64,000 bases of DNA from Rossellomorea aquimaris TF-12 (lineage in GTDB: Bacteria; Bacillota; Bacilli; Bacillales; Bacillaceae_B): assembly GCF_001648555.1 (NCBI RefSeq), contig NZ_LQXM01000029.1:682001-746000 (forward strand). Direction: 5' to 3'. Each line of letters begins with the position of its first letter. The stretch's first letter is position 1. A model generated the notes under the pieces. That model was not told where the DNA came from and did no database searches. It saw only the letters and a program-made list of their open reading frames with translations. Made by a program: the position numbers and the translations under genes. Shown piece by piece: positions 19,017 to 28,155 of this stretch.

Positions 19017-19646
19017 TCATTTATTTAAACGTTGAAGGTTTCCATTTTTATCCATTTGAAATTTCACTTTGTCTTCATTCCCTTGCAAGAGAGCCATTTT
19101 TCTCGCTTTTTCAAAAATGGCTAACAGGGACTTGTGATCTTCTTCGAGTAATTTATATTTACTGACGTAATCTTTCAATTGATTTTCAGTTGCAAAAAGT
19201 TTTTCTTGGAGATGAGAGATTTGTCCTACCAATTTTTTATTTTCATTAATGACTAATTCTTCATTTCGAACCGCTTCTTCGGCTTTCTGTAAATATTGTA
19301 TGATCCCGCCCATTGAAAACGCTTCTTGAGAAATCAAATCTTCCTTCTGATTGTTACTCTTTTGTGCGTTCCCTTTAGTATCTACTTTATATACTTTTGA
19401 TTGGATTGGGGTCTGTTTTTTTGATTGCTTTCTTTGTTTTTTGGCAAGCTCAATACCAGATTTATATTGTTTGCGAACAAAAGAATTCCATCTGAAACCA
19501 CAAGCAGCAGATGTTCTCGAGAGTTTTCTACCTACTTCTTCAAAAGCTTGAAGCTGGGTTCCACCTTCTCGAATGTGACGTAAAACTACTTCCGCCAACA
19601 ATACATCTTCATCTTGACTCCATGCATCTTGTCTATTCGAAGACAT
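19017..19646 (-). CDS. gerR: RsfA/GerR family sporulation transcriptional regulator
   Basis: 209 residues. The N-terminal 70 residues form a Myb/SANT-like DNA-binding domain ([19 protein letters not shown], then [17 protein letters not shown]). The middle is basic and the C-terminal part (about 115-190) is a predicted coiled coil. B. subtilis YlbO (GerR), at the same locus between ylbP and rpmF, is a sigma-E dependent regulator of mother-cell genes. Paralogous RsfA proteins share the domain; synteny favours GerR. Site AGGAGG. Confidence 0.88.
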   Translation of the reverse strand: MSSNRQDAWSQDEDVLLAEVVLRHIREGGTQLQAFEEVGRKLSRTSAACGFRWNSFVRKQYKSGIELAKKQRKQSKKQTPIQSKVYKVDTKGNAQKSNNQKEDLISQEAFSMGGIIQYLQKAEEAVRNEELVINENKKLVGQISHLQEKLFATENQLKDYVSKYKLLEEDHKSLLAIFEKARKMALLQGNEDKVKFQMDKNGNLQRLNK

Positions 19647-19786
19647 CTCTATCCCTCCTGTAAAATCACATTTATCTAAACATATGCTCTTACTAGAGAA
19701 GATAGAATCAACTTAGCTTTTGATTATTCATTAAAAGTGAAAACGAGTGATGAGCAAACGTTCATACTGTTCTACTAAAAATGCCG

Positions 19787-20545
19787 TTATTTATTTAAAA
19801 ATCGGTCAACTGCCTGATGATGTTCTTCACATGCCCATAACTTTGAACATTGCCGAATTTCCATTTCAATATTTTCTTCTATTTTAGGACGGTCCCATTT
19901 ATTTAAAAGTTGTTTTTTATATGCTTTTAGTACACCAGGGACTTTCAAAGAGAGTGAATGAAATAATGGACTATCAAAAATGGATGCACTATCTTCTACG
20001 ATTTCATCGATATAACCCCATTCATATAAACTCTCTATATTCATTATTCTAGCTGTCATAAGTAAAGAAAGTGCTCTAGATGGTGCTACTCGTTCAAAAA
20101 GCAACGTACCTCCACCCCATCCAGTAGTTATAGCAAGGTTTCCTTGGACAAAGCCCATTTTTGCACTTCTTTTTGCCACTCTAAAATCACATGCTGTCGC
20201 TATTTCACACCCTCCACCGATTGCAGTTCCATTAATAAAAGCAATCGTTGGTATTGGCAGAAAAGCCAATTGTTTTAACAATTCACCCATTTTACTGAGC
20301 ATTTCATAGCTCTCACTTTCAGTTTTTAGACTGTGAAACTTTGATAAATCGCCTCCAGAGCAAAATGCTTTATTTCCACTCCCGGTGATTACCAGCAACT
20401 TGACACCTTTATTATGAGTACATTCATCTAGTACCTTTTCTAATCCTTCCATCACCTCATAGCTGATGGCATTTCGTTTTTCACGGCGATTTATAATAAA
20501 TTGTAATATTCCTGCTTCATTAATATGTATATTATATTCTCCCAA
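19787..20545 (-). CDS. Crotonase-family protein, ethylmalonyl-CoA decarboxylase-like
   Basis: 252 residues from a TTG at 20543-20545 with an AAGGAGGGG site (an upstream frame to 20641 has none). Crotonase fold: oxyanion-hole CSGGDLSKF (62-70) and NGTAIGGGCE with Glu114, matching one catalytic Glu of enoyl-CoA hydratase. The position of the second catalytic Glu reads GFVQG (131-135), so Gln replaces Glu, and TGWGGG follows with Trp143. The FV(H/Q) plus W-GG combination recalls ECHDC1, ethylmalonyl-CoA decarboxylase, rather than a true hydratase. Inserted between gerR and rpmF relative to B. subtilis. Enoyl-CoA isomerase is the alternative. Confidence 0.75.
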   Translation of the reverse strand: MGEYNIHINEAGILQFIINRREKRNAISYEVMEGLEKVLDECTHNKGVKLLVITGSGNKAFCSGGDLSKFHSLKTESESYEMLSKMGELLKQLAFLPIPTIAFINGTAIGGGCEIATACDFRVAKRSAKMGFVQGNLAITTGWGGGTLLFERVAPSRALSLLMTARIMNIESLYEWGYIDEIVEDSASIFDSPLFHSLSLKVPGVLKAYKKQLLNKWDRPKIEENIEMEIRQCSKLWACEEHHQAVDRFLNK

Positions 20546-20650
20546 TTCATTCCCCTCCTTACATATAGTGTATGATTTTACAAGATATATGAATAGACCT
20601 TTTTTGCATACCACTTTTTTAATAATATTTTCCAGATTCAATTCAAAAAT

Positions 20651-20690
20651 AAAAAAGCGTGAAGAGCCATGGTCTCTTCACGCTTTTTTT
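20651..20690 (-). terminator. Terminator downstream of rpmF
   Basis: AAAAAAGCGTGAAGAG stem with perfect complement, 7-base loop, T7 run on either side. Ends the ylbN-rpmF transcript. Confidence 0.92.
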
Positions 20691-20698
20691 GTTGTAAA

Positions 20699-20872
20699 TT
20701 ACTTGTTTACAACTTCTTTTCCTTTATACGTTCCGCACTCTTTACAAACACGGTGTGCTAGTTTCATTTCACCACAGTTTGGGCATGCTACCATACCAGG
20801 TACACGTAGTTTGAAGTGTGTACGACGTTGTCTTTTTGCTGTTTTAGATGTTCTTCTAAAAGGTACTGCCAT
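20699..20872 (-). CDS. rpmF: 50S ribosomal protein L32
   Basis: 57-residue basic ribosomal protein starting [24 protein letters not shown] site before the ATG at 20870-20872. It keeps the four-cysteine zinc ribbon (CPNC ... CKEC), so it is the zinc-binding form. Sits 63 bases downstream of ylbN in the conserved DUF177-rpmF operon. Confidence 0.97.
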   Translation of the reverse strand: MAVPFRRTSKTAKRQRRTHFKLRVPGMVACPNCGEMKLAHRVCKECGTYKGKEVVNK

Positions 20873-20935
20873 TCTTCCCACCTCCTTAAAAGATATAAAA
20901 ACTTTATGAAGCCAGTTCGAACTGGTGCTTCGCTT

Positions 20936-21478
20936 TTAAGATTTCTTGTTTTCATCAAGAAGCTTTGCTAAGTCAGCGAGACGAGGATCTACTTTCTTCT
21001 GTTCCTCTTCTTCGACTTGATAAGCCTGTTCTTCCGTCATAACTTCCCAGTTCTTACCAGAAGGCATCTCATCTTGTTCCCTCGCTTCATTACTAATTAC
21101 TTGCATCGGAATCTCAAGCAACAGTAATTCTTTTATTGCAGGTTTTAAATCAATCACATCACCTTGTATGTGATGAACTTCCTCTGTTTCATACTGATCA
21201 TATTCAGTCTGTTCAAGAAGAAATGTTTCTATCGTATTAATATCGATAGGTAAATCAACTTCTACAAGGGTTCTTGAGCAAGGTAATACCATTTTCCCTT
21301 CAATATGAAGATGGAAAGTGACTCGTTTAGAACCGATATCTGCCTTTCCAGACACTCGAATAGGTGAGACTTCTATAATTTGGGGATCAATTTCTTTCAA
21401 TTCATCCAAATTAACCGTTTCATCAATGGAAAGTCCCTTATCTCTAAATTTTTGTAATTGTATTATTGACCATTTCAA
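20936..21478 (-). CDS. ylbN: DUF177 (YceD/YlbN) family protein
   Basis: 180 residues from a TTG at 21476-21478 (M-K-W-S-I-I-Q-L) with a TGAGGTG site; matches the B. subtilis YlbN start. Family signature LPCSRTLVEVDLPI near the middle and DPRLADLAKLL at the acidic C-terminus. DUF177 proteins are tied to 23S rRNA accumulation in other bacteria and almost always precede rpmF. Confidence 0.92.
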   Translation of the reverse strand: MKWSIIQLQKFRDKGLSIDETVNLDELKEIDPQIIEVSPIRVSGKADIGSKRVTFHLHIEGKMVLPCSRTLVEVDLPIDINTIETFLLEQTEYDQYETEEVHHIQGDVIDLKPAIKELLLLEIPMQVISNEAREQDEMPSGKNWEVMTEEQAYQVEEEEQKKVDPRLADLAKLLDENKKS

Positions 21479-21505
21479 TGTATTCACCTCAAGGCAACAA
21501 AGGTA

Positions 21506-21534
21506 ATTATAGCTTTCATAATACCGTTTGTCAA
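21506..21534 (-). promoter_or_regulatory. Consensus sigma-A promoter of ylbN-rpmF
   Basis: On the minus strand: TTGACA, 17-base spacer, TATAAT, both boxes perfect, 28 bases upstream of the TTG start. Strongest promoter seen in the window, in keeping with a ribosomal protein operon. Confidence 0.92.
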
Positions 21535-21749
21535 TATTTTTTCTTTACACTCTTTACAACCATAGTGCAGTTGTTAGTGTAGTCATTATAACGTTTTGAT
21601 ATATTCTTTTTCAAATAATATATAATATTAGTTATGATGTAATAAATAGCATTGAAAATCAATGGGATTTTCTATTTAGATATCAGTCTGTTTTTCTTAA
21701 AGGCTGTGAATGTAAACTTTATTTTTTCTAAGTAATCGTGGATTTCCTC

Positions 21750-21812
21750 GTTAGGAAGCTCACTTTCCGCGGGACATCCGGTGAGCCTCCTTGTCGCTGC
21801 GCTCATGCAGGG
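21750..21812 (-). repeat. Dispersed palindromic repeat, partial copy
   Basis: GAAGCTCACTTTCCGCGGG followed by GGTGAGCCTCCTTGTCGC matches one half of the 120-bp repeat at 26482-26602 (reverse complement orientation). The other half is missing. It lies in the 370-bp interval between ylbN and ylbM that otherwise holds only the ylbN promoter and AT-rich DNA. Confidence 0.6.
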
Positions 21813-21870
21813 AAAATCAACTCTTTCAATAATTTTTTAAAACTTTTATGAACAGGACGTGATGAGAACC

Positions 21871-23085
21871 ATGAAAGCCACTGGTGTAATTGTTGAATAT
21901 AATCCATTTCACAATGGGCATTTACTTCATTTGCAGGAGACAAAGAAAGTATCAGGAGCTGATGTAGTTGTAGCTGTTATGAGTGGACATTTTCTTCAAC
22001 GGGGAGAGCCAGCTATTGTCTCTAAATGGGCACGTGCACGAATGGCTTTAGAGGCAGGGGTTGACCTTGTTATCGAACTTCCCTATGCCTTTGCTACTCA
22101 ACATGCTGAAACGTTCGCTAAAGGCTCAATTAGTCTATTAGACTCTATTGGATGTGACAGTTTTTGTTTTGGAAGTGAGGATGGCGATATTGATTCTTTT
22201 GAAACAACACTAACCTTAATAAATGATAGAAAGGAGGACTATAATACTTACATTAAAAAATTTGTGAGTGAAGGAATGAGTTATCCATCTGCCCTCGCAA
22301 AAGCGTATCAATCATTATCAAGGGATGATCGTATGATTGATTTAAGTAAACCGAACAATATTTTAGGCTATCATTATTTAGAAGCCCGTCAATCCATAGG
22401 GTCTGCATTAAGAGCATTTACAATAACGAGACAAGCCGCTCAGTACCATGATGAACACATCTCCTCACCTACCATTGCCAGTGCGACAAGTATACGAAAA
22501 ACTATTTTCGCTTCAAACAGCCAGGAGGAAACTATCGGGAATGTACTCCCTTCAACATCCCTTGACATCTTACGAACATACAAACAAGAATTCGGAAATT
22601 TTCACAATTGGGAGAATTACTGGCCGTTACTACAATACAATATCGTTTCTTCTACGAAAGATAGCTTAAAAGAAATTTATGAAATTGAAGAGGGAATTGA
22701 AAATCGAATTGTGGATTGTGTAAAAAAATCCACGTCATTTGAGGATCTTATGCTCAATCTGAAGACAAAACGATATACGTGGACCAGATTGCAGCGAATG
22801 CTACTTCATATATTGACCAATACATATAAAGAAGATATGAGGGAAAGACACGAATATCCAGCATATATTCGACTTCTGGGGATGAACAAACAAGGAAGAG
22901 AATACCTTCGTCATTCAAAGAAAAACATGTCCTTGCCTCTTATTAGTAAGCTTTCAACGGCAAATCAAAAGGATATTGCTTTAGACGTAAGAGCAGCTGA
23001 AGTATATTCTTTAGGTTTACAGAACTCAGCATCCAGAAAGAAATTACTTCACCAGGAGTGGTCTCAACACCCCATCATACTGTAA
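21871..23085 (+). CDS. tmcAL: tRNA(Met) cytidine acetate ligase TmcAL (YlbM)
   Basis: Forms N4-acetylcytidine at the wobble position of elongator tRNA(Met) from acetate and ATP. About 404 residues from the ATG at 21871 (MKATGVIVEYNPFHNGH), the start favoured by family agreement; in-frame GTG at 21859 and ATG at 21862 are alternatives, since the weak AGGACG site does not decide. Nucleotidyltransferase motif NPFHNGHL, VVAVMSGHFLQRGEPAI and KWARARMALEAGVDLVIELP are typical. Confidence 0.94.
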   Translation: MKATGVIVEYNPFHNGHLLHLQETKKVSGADVVVAVMSGHFLQRGEPAIVSKWARARMALEAGVDLVIELPYAFATQHAETFAKGSISLLDSIGCDSFCFGSEDGDIDSFETTLTLINDRKEDYNTYIKKFVSEGMSYPSALAKAYQSLSRDDRMIDLSKPNNILGYHYLEARQSIGSALRAFTITRQAAQYHDEHISSPTIASATSIRKTIFASNSQEETIGNVLPSTSLDILRTYKQEFGNFHNWENYWPLLQYNIVSSTKDSLKEIYEIEEGIENRIVDCVKKSTSFEDLMLNLKTKRYTWTRLQRMLLHILTNTYKEDMRERHEYPAYIRLLGMNKQGREYLRHSKKNMSLPLISKLSTANQKDIALDVRAAEVYSLGLQNSASRKKLLHQEWSQHPIIL

Positions 23086-23109
23086 TATCATTTTATTCTC
23101 ATCATCTAA

Positions 23110-23139
23110 ACAAAAGGCAGCCAACTGGCTGCCTTTTGT
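23110..23139. terminator. Bidirectional terminator between tmcAL and ylbL
   Basis: ACAAAAGGCAGCCA stem and complement with a tight loop, between convergent genes; its last base overlaps the ylbL stop codon. Confidence 0.88.
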
Positions 23140-24185
23140 TACTTATTTGGAAGTGATTGAAGAAATGAAAGAGCCTCATCAAACGTCTGGATCGGTATAA
23201 CCTTCATATTTGTATCAATGTCTTTAGCCGTTCGTTTGGCTACTATATAATTTGATTCAAAGTCTGGATATTTCTCTTTCATTTCTTTTGTAATGGTTTC
23301 ATCTGGAGCTAAAAAATATTCTGCACCCGCCTTATGAGCAGCAATAATTTTTTGCTCGATTCCTCCAATTCTCCCAACGGTTCCATCCTCAGAAATGGTT
23401 CCTGTCCCTGCAATCGAATAACCCTTTGTAAGATCATCCTTTGTTAATTGGTTATATATTTCTAAACTAAACATCAAACCAGCTGATGGACCGCCAATTT
23501 TTTCAGTGTTAAGTGTAACAGGAGGGTCTGTTACAATATCTCTGTCATCACTTAAAGTAATCCCTAACCCAATTTTATTTGGCATATCAGGAAATGTTTC
23601 AAGGGGGATATTGTTGTTTAATTTCTCTTTTCCTCTAACATATGTAATCTGAACAGTTTCACCATTCTGTTTGGTTTCAACGTACTCAATAAATTCTTGG
23701 GAAGATTGAAACGATTGGTTATCAATAGAAATAATACGGTCTCCAGGCTGCAAAATTTTTTCGGCTGGCATTGAAGGGTAAACATTCAACACATAAATTC
23801 CATTGTAATTGAATTTATAAGGTTTATTTGCTTTTTTAAATGCAACTTCTATTGCATTGTTTTGAGAATTTGCCATAAGCTGCAATTGACGAAGGTTATA
23901 TTCTTCATCGCTTTCATGGGGACTTCGGATTTCATCAACTGGATAGATATGTTCATATTTCTTTAGACTCGCTAATAAATACGCATATATGTTTGCTCTT
24001 CCCATCCTTACGGTTGTTAACATTAATTCTCCTTTATCTTCATAACCATTTTCTACAGTAACTATTGGATCTAGTTCGTGGGCATTACCTGGTTTGGTTA
24101 CATAGTAAGGAAGATAATAAAAAGAAGTAGCTACTATGATGATGGTCATGATGATTAGTGTCCGTAAAAACGTTTTGGTTTTCAT
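23139..24185 (-). CDS. ylbL: YlbL/SepM family membrane serine protease (PDZ plus Lon-type domain)
   Basis: 348 residues. N-terminal membrane anchor (about 8-28), PDZ domain at about 128-200, and a C-terminal Lon-type protease domain with GGPSAGLMFSL (serine 234) and GGIEQK (lysine 279), the Ser-Lys dyad. In B. subtilis YlbL helps clear the SOS division inhibitor YneA. Downstream of and 6 bases from ylbK, so the two form an operon. Confidence 0.93.
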   Translation of the reverse strand: MKTKTFLRTLIIMTIIIVATSFYYLPYYVTKPGNAHELDPIVTVENGYEDKGELMLTTVRMGRANIYAYLLASLKKYEHIYPVDEIRSPHESDEEYNLRQLQLMANSQNNAIEVAFKKANKPYKFNYNGIYVLNVYPSMPAEKILQPGDRIISIDNQSFQSSQEFIEYVETKQNGETVQITYVRGKEKLNNNIPLETFPDMPNKIGLGITLSDDRDIVTDPPVTLNTEKIGGPSAGLMFSLEIYNQLTKDDLTKGYSIAGTGTISEDGTVGRIGGIEQKIIAAHKAGAEYFLAPDETITKEMKEKYPDFESNYIVAKRTAKDIDTNMKVIPIQTFDEALSFLQSLPNK

Positions 24186-24191
24186 TTCATT

Positions 24192-24971
24192 TTACTCCTT
24201 CCACTCATCCAAGGCTTGTTTAATAGAAGGAATAACCTTCTTCGCTTCTTCTTCCCCCATTTCAATAATTTCTTCAATATTTTTAAATGCTCTTGTACTA
24301 TACATTTCTACATGTGGTCTTATCATAAAGTCAGATGCATATTCACGGTGAGCAACAATTTCTAATTGCAGGATGTCAATACTCTGCATAATGACATCGT
24401 AAATAGTGGTAATTTCTGCGTTTCGTTTTACGTGGGAGACATCTACACCTATTACGATATCTGCACCCATTTCTTTCACAACTGAAACAGGAACGCGATC
24501 AATTACTCCTCCGTCTACTAACAATCTCCCATTAATTTTTTCTGGAACAAAGACACCTGGAATAGCAATACTGGCACGAACAGCACTCGAGATGGGACCT
24601 GAAGTAAACACCACTTTTTCACCATTCGTAATATCCGTCGCTACTACACTAACGGGAATATTTAAATCCTCAATATTTTTATTGTGTGTAAACAATCGTA
24701 TAAACTCTTTTATTCGTTTACCAGAAATAAATCCCATTTTTGGCACGGTGAAATCCAGATAATATTTTCTTCTAAAGGTTGTAGAAAGCTTATATAAGTC
24801 TTCCATTTTATGGCCAACTCCATAGAAACAGCCAACTAATGCTCCCATGCTACTTCCAGCAATCATGTCAATGGGAATATCTGCGTCGTCAAGGGCTTTT
24901 AGCACCCCTAAGTGAGCGAATCCTCTTGCACCACCTGAGCCAAGTGCTAATCCTATCTTCGGTCTACTCAA
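24192..24971 (-). CDS. ylbK: Patatin-like phospholipase family protein YlbK
   Basis: 259 residues with the patatin fold: glycine-rich LALGSGGARGFAHLGVL near the N-terminus (oxyanion hole), nucleophile elbow GSSMG (about 40-44) and the catalytic DGG of LLVDGGVIDRVP (about 172). Related to RssA-type proteins. Predicted serine acyl hydrolase, substrate unknown. Site AAGGAGGGAG. Divergent from ylbJ. Confidence 0.92.
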   Translation of the reverse strand: MSRPKIGLALGSGGARGFAHLGVLKALDDADIPIDMIAGSSMGALVGCFYGVGHKMEDLYKLSTTFRRKYYLDFTVPKMGFISGKRIKEFIRLFTHNKNIEDLNIPVSVVATDITNGEKVVFTSGPISSAVRASIAIPGVFVPEKINGRLLVDGGVIDRVPVSVVKEMGADIVIGVDVSHVKRNAEITTIYDVIMQSIDILQLEIVAHREYASDFMIRPHVEMYSTRAFKNIEEIIEMGEEEAKKVIPSIKQALDEWKE

Positions 24972-25152
24972 TGGTGCTCCCTCCTTTTCACCGTATTATC
25001 GGGTTCATTTCATCATATGGTCTATTTCAATGATGTATGAGTATATTGAATAATATGAGGACAAGTTGAATTTAATTTTATTTTATCATTCTTTTCTTGT
25101 TACACAAGAAATTGATATAGGGCAAAATCGTTAATTGGAGGAGGAAGTCCGG

Positions 25153-26379
25153 TTGTTAAAATCGAAAATCAAAACGTTAGCTTTATCTTCTTCTGTTACT
25201 ATCTTTGCAGGATCACTAATCTTAATGCCCGGTGAGTCCTTAGAAGCCTCAATACGTGGATTAGACATGTGGTGGGAAATTGTCTTTCCATCTTTACTTC
25301 CCTTTTTTATCGTATCAGAAATGCTCATAGGGTTTGGTGTTGTGAGATTTATAGGAATCGTTTTGGAGCCTCTTATGAGACCTTTGTTTCGGGTACCCGG
25401 AGTTGGTGGTTTTGTTTGGGCTATGGGCATGGCTTCAGGCTTCCCGGCAGGGGCTAAATTAACGGCTCGTTTAAGACAGGAAAAACAGATTTCAAAGATT
25501 GAAGCAGAACGCCTCGTGTCTTTTACAAATTCTTCAAACCCTCTTTTTATTTTCGGAGCTGTTTCAGTCGGGTTCTTTCAAAATGTCACTCTTGGCATCG
25601 TTTTGGCCTGTGCTCATTACATAGGAAACATTTGTGTTGGATTGGTAATGAGATTTTACGGTGGTGGAGCTGAGAAGGATGTTAATAGTACATCCAAAAA
25701 AAGTCGACGCTTTTTACTAAGAGAAGCGTTTTCCGCTCTTCATCAAACAAGAATAAACGATAAACGTCCAATTGGAAAGTTACTAGGGGATGCTGTCACA
25801 TCTTCCATACAAACTTTGTTAATGATTGGTGGCTTTATTATCCTTTTTTCGGTGATTAATAAAATGTTATTCCACCTTCATGTTACAACCTTTTTTGCAG
25901 AAGGGTTTTCTTCTATCTTTTTACTTTTAAACATCCCTGAGCAATTAAGCATTCCTTTTATTTCTGGATTGTTTGAAATAACATTAGGCTCAAAGCTGAC
26001 AAGTGGAGTTTCAGAAGCTACATTGCTTCAACAAGCCATAATTACAAGCTTTATCTTAGGGTTTAGCGGCTTTAGTGTTCAAGCACAAGTAGCAAGTATT
26101 TTAGCCGAAACTGATATTGGATTTAAACCGTTTTTCTATGGCCGGTTCATTCATGGAATTACGGCTTCTGTGGCTACAATTATACTTTGGAAGCCCGTTT
26201 ACCATAGATTTTCAAATGAGCAAATTTCAAATGCCATCCCAGTCTTCACTGCTAAAAATTCGTATTTCTGGAGTGAACTTTTGTATTGGTTTAAAACAAT
26301 AGGGCCAGTGGTAACTCTTATAAGCTTAATCTTGTATATTATTCTTTATAGTAAGTCATTATCAAAAACATTCAATTAA
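25153..26379 (+). CDS. ylbJ: Sporulation integral membrane protein YlbJ
   Basis: 408 residues from a TTG at 25153 preceded by GGAGGAGG; this equals the B. subtilis YlbJ length (a frame opening at 25135 begins inside the binding site). Nucleoside-transporter-like gate domains are suggested by the repeated MASGFPAGAKL and SGFSVQAQVAS stretches, with about eight membrane segments. YlbJ is a sigma-E dependent protein needed for spore cortex and heat resistance. Divergent from ylbK. Confidence 0.93.
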   Translation: MLKSKIKTLALSSSVTIFAGSLILMPGESLEASIRGLDMWWEIVFPSLLPFFIVSEMLIGFGVVRFIGIVLEPLMRPLFRVPGVGGFVWAMGMASGFPAGAKLTARLRQEKQISKIEAERLVSFTNSSNPLFIFGAVSVGFFQNVTLGIVLACAHYIGNICVGLVMRFYGGGAEKDVNSTSKKSRRFLLREAFSALHQTRINDKRPIGKLLGDAVTSSIQTLLMIGGFIILFSVINKMLFHLHVTTFFAEGFSSIFLLLNIPEQLSIPFISGLFEITLGSKLTSGVSEATLLQQAIITSFILGFSGFSVQAQVASILAETDIGFKPFFYGRFIHGITASVATIILWKPVYHRFSNEQISNAIPVFTAKNSYFWSELLYWFKTIGPVVTLISLILYIILYSKSLSKTFN

Positions 26380-26481
26380 TCTTTAAAAGTGTGTAGTGAT
26401 GAATTTAACTTTTATTATAGAAACGCAGCTTCTTTCAAATGTTTTTTGTCACTATTAAGCTCTGTCACGTATTCTCTTATA

Positions 26482-26602
26482 GATGGTGTGGGGGCACTGC
26501 ATAGACTCCTGCGGAAGTATGGGCGTGCCAAGACCCCGGAATCGAAGCTGAGGAGGCTCGGCCGAACATCCGCGGAATGCGAAGTAGCTCCCCTCACCAT
26601 CC
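26482..26602 (+). repeat. Dispersed palindromic repeat, best-preserved copy
   Basis: About 121 bp with terminal inverted repeats (GATGGTG-GGGG at the left, CCCCTCACCATC at the right), and inside ACTGCATAGACTCCTGCGG, AAGACCCCGG, GAAGCTGAGGAGGCTCGG and CATCCGCGGAATGCGAAGT. Much richer in GC than its surroundings. Copies at 5129-5251 and 39061-39180, and half a copy at 21750-21812. No protein encoded. Confidence 0.8.
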
Positions 26603-26774
26603 ATGCATACTGGTTGACACAGGCATTAAGAAACTCATGTATAAAACAACAATCTTTGCGAAAAAAGCTCTTCTTAAAGATAGCATAGTAAGTTTTCTCC
26701 TTGTATAATAGAAAATTTTTGAATAAATATAGGATTACAATTAAGCTCACTCACGACTCGAAAAGAATCTATAT

Positions 26775-26813
26775 AGAAAAGGGTTGATTCATTTGAATGA
26801 ATCAACCCTTTTC
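26775..26813. terminator. Terminator downstream of coaD
   Basis: AGAAAAGGGTTGATTCA stem with perfect complement and a 5-6 base loop, abutting the coaD stop. Symmetrical, so may also stop ylbJ transcription. Confidence 0.9.
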
Positions 26814-27326
<513 letters not shown>

Positions 27327-27339
27327 CTAGTTCCCGATT

Positions 27340-27888
27340 TCAAATGGCATATATAGAGATTCGAATAATGCCATATGTTTCTTCCCTAATTTTCCTTAAG
27401 TCTCCTACCTGTTCATCTAAAACAATCTCTGAGCTGTGTTCACACATGACGTAACCGCTTTCATTTAATAGTCTGTGTTCAGCTATAAGTTGTAATAGTT
27501 GTTGCAGCTTTTGCTGTTTATAAGGAGGATCTAAAAAGATGTAATCAAATGATAGTTCTCGTTTAAGTATTGCCTTTAAAGCTCTTGAGGCATCATTTCG
27601 ATATACTTCACTTTGCTCTACTAAGTCACAGTCCTGCAAATTCAATTTTATCGTTTGAAAAGCTTTCGCATCACGATCAACAAAAATAACTTTTTCAAGA
27701 CCTCTACTTATGGCCTCAATTCCTAATCCACCACTACCAGCAAACAGATCTAATCCTATTCCACCTTGAAAATAGGGACCAATCATATTGAATATCGATT
27801 CTTTCACCTTATCCGTTGTAGGACGCGTCCCACTTCCCGGAACAGCTTTTAAAGGTCTACCCTTCAAAGTACCTGAAATTACTCTCAT
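27340..27888 (-). CDS. rsmD: 16S rRNA (guanine(966)-N(2))-methyltransferase RsmD
   Basis: SAM-dependent m2G966 methyltransferase (B. subtilis ylbH). 182 residues from the second of two adjacent ATG codons. MRVISGTLKGR start, SAM-binding GLDLFAGSGGLGIEA (about 43-57) and the catalytic DPPY at about 120. Upstream on the same strand lies the structured region called the ylbH leader; a possible -10 box TATGAT lies about 50 bases before the start. Confidence 0.95.
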   Translation of the reverse strand: MRVISGTLKGRPLKAVPGSGTRPTTDKVKESIFNMIGPYFQGGIGLDLFAGSGGLGIEAISRGLEKVIFVDRDAKAFQTIKLNLQDCDLVEQSEVYRNDASRALKAILKRELSFDYIFLDPPYKQQKLQQLLQLIAEHRLLNESGYVMCEHSSEIVLDEQVGDLRKIREETYGIIRISIYAI

Positions 27889-27974
27889 CATTACTCACCA
27901 CATATGTATTTTTTTCTTCATAATCCTATCATATTTTGATACATATCGCCACAAATGAAATTCCCCTATAAATG

Positions 27975-28155
27975 TATAAAATCAATTTGTTAGGTGATAA
28001 TGGAAGTAACAGCATCCAAACTGATGTTGTTGCCAACCGCGGAGAAGACTTACGATTCCCCATAAGTTCTTCCTCCGGTTTCTCCTCTCCCTTTGCCTTC
28101 TTTCCTGTAATGGATATAGAAGGACCCTGCAGAGTTTCTGCAGGGCTTTTTACAT
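27975..28155 (+). ncRNA. Structured RNA candidate next to rsmD (ylbH leader region)
   Basis: The 258-bp interval between rsmD and the next gene folds into three hairpins: ACAGCATC/GATGTTGT (around 28010-28032), an imperfect stem ACCGCGGAGAAGACTT/AAGTTCTTCCTCCGGT (around 28037-28081), and a perfect CCCTGCAGA/TCTGCAGGG stem followed by CTTTTT. The T-run makes the last hairpin a terminator on the plus strand, pointing away from rsmD. I recall an Rfam family named ylbH leader for this locus in Bacillus; I could not compare against its covariance model. It may be a plus-strand small RNA or a minus-strand leader of rsmD. A short open frame here (from 27972) has no ribosome binding site. Confidence 0.5.
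28123..28155 (+). terminator. Plus-strand terminator hairpin
   Basis: CCCTGCAGA and its perfect complement around a 2-3 base loop, then CTTTTTA. No T-run on the minus strand, so it does not suit the minus-strand gene at 28150-29565 whose stop it touches. Confidence 0.65.

Larger units (their letters stand above)
26380..26813. other. Intergenic region between ylbJ and coaD
   Basis: 434 bp without a gene. It contains a full copy of the dispersed repeat (26482-26602) and the coaD terminator (26775-26813). Open frames across the repeat on either strand lack ribosome binding sites and family likeness. Confidence 0.75.

Noticed and set aside
25031-25065. Sigma-E-like pair TCATATT / CATACATC on the minus strand upstream of ylbK
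   Set aside because: Spacing is 12 bases, shorter than usual, and the sporulation gene in this gap (ylbJ) is on the other strand.
26389-26750. Two open frames, one on each strand, about 100 codons
   Set aside because: They cover the GC-rich palindromic repeat, whose base composition leaves frames open by chance; no ribosome binding site.
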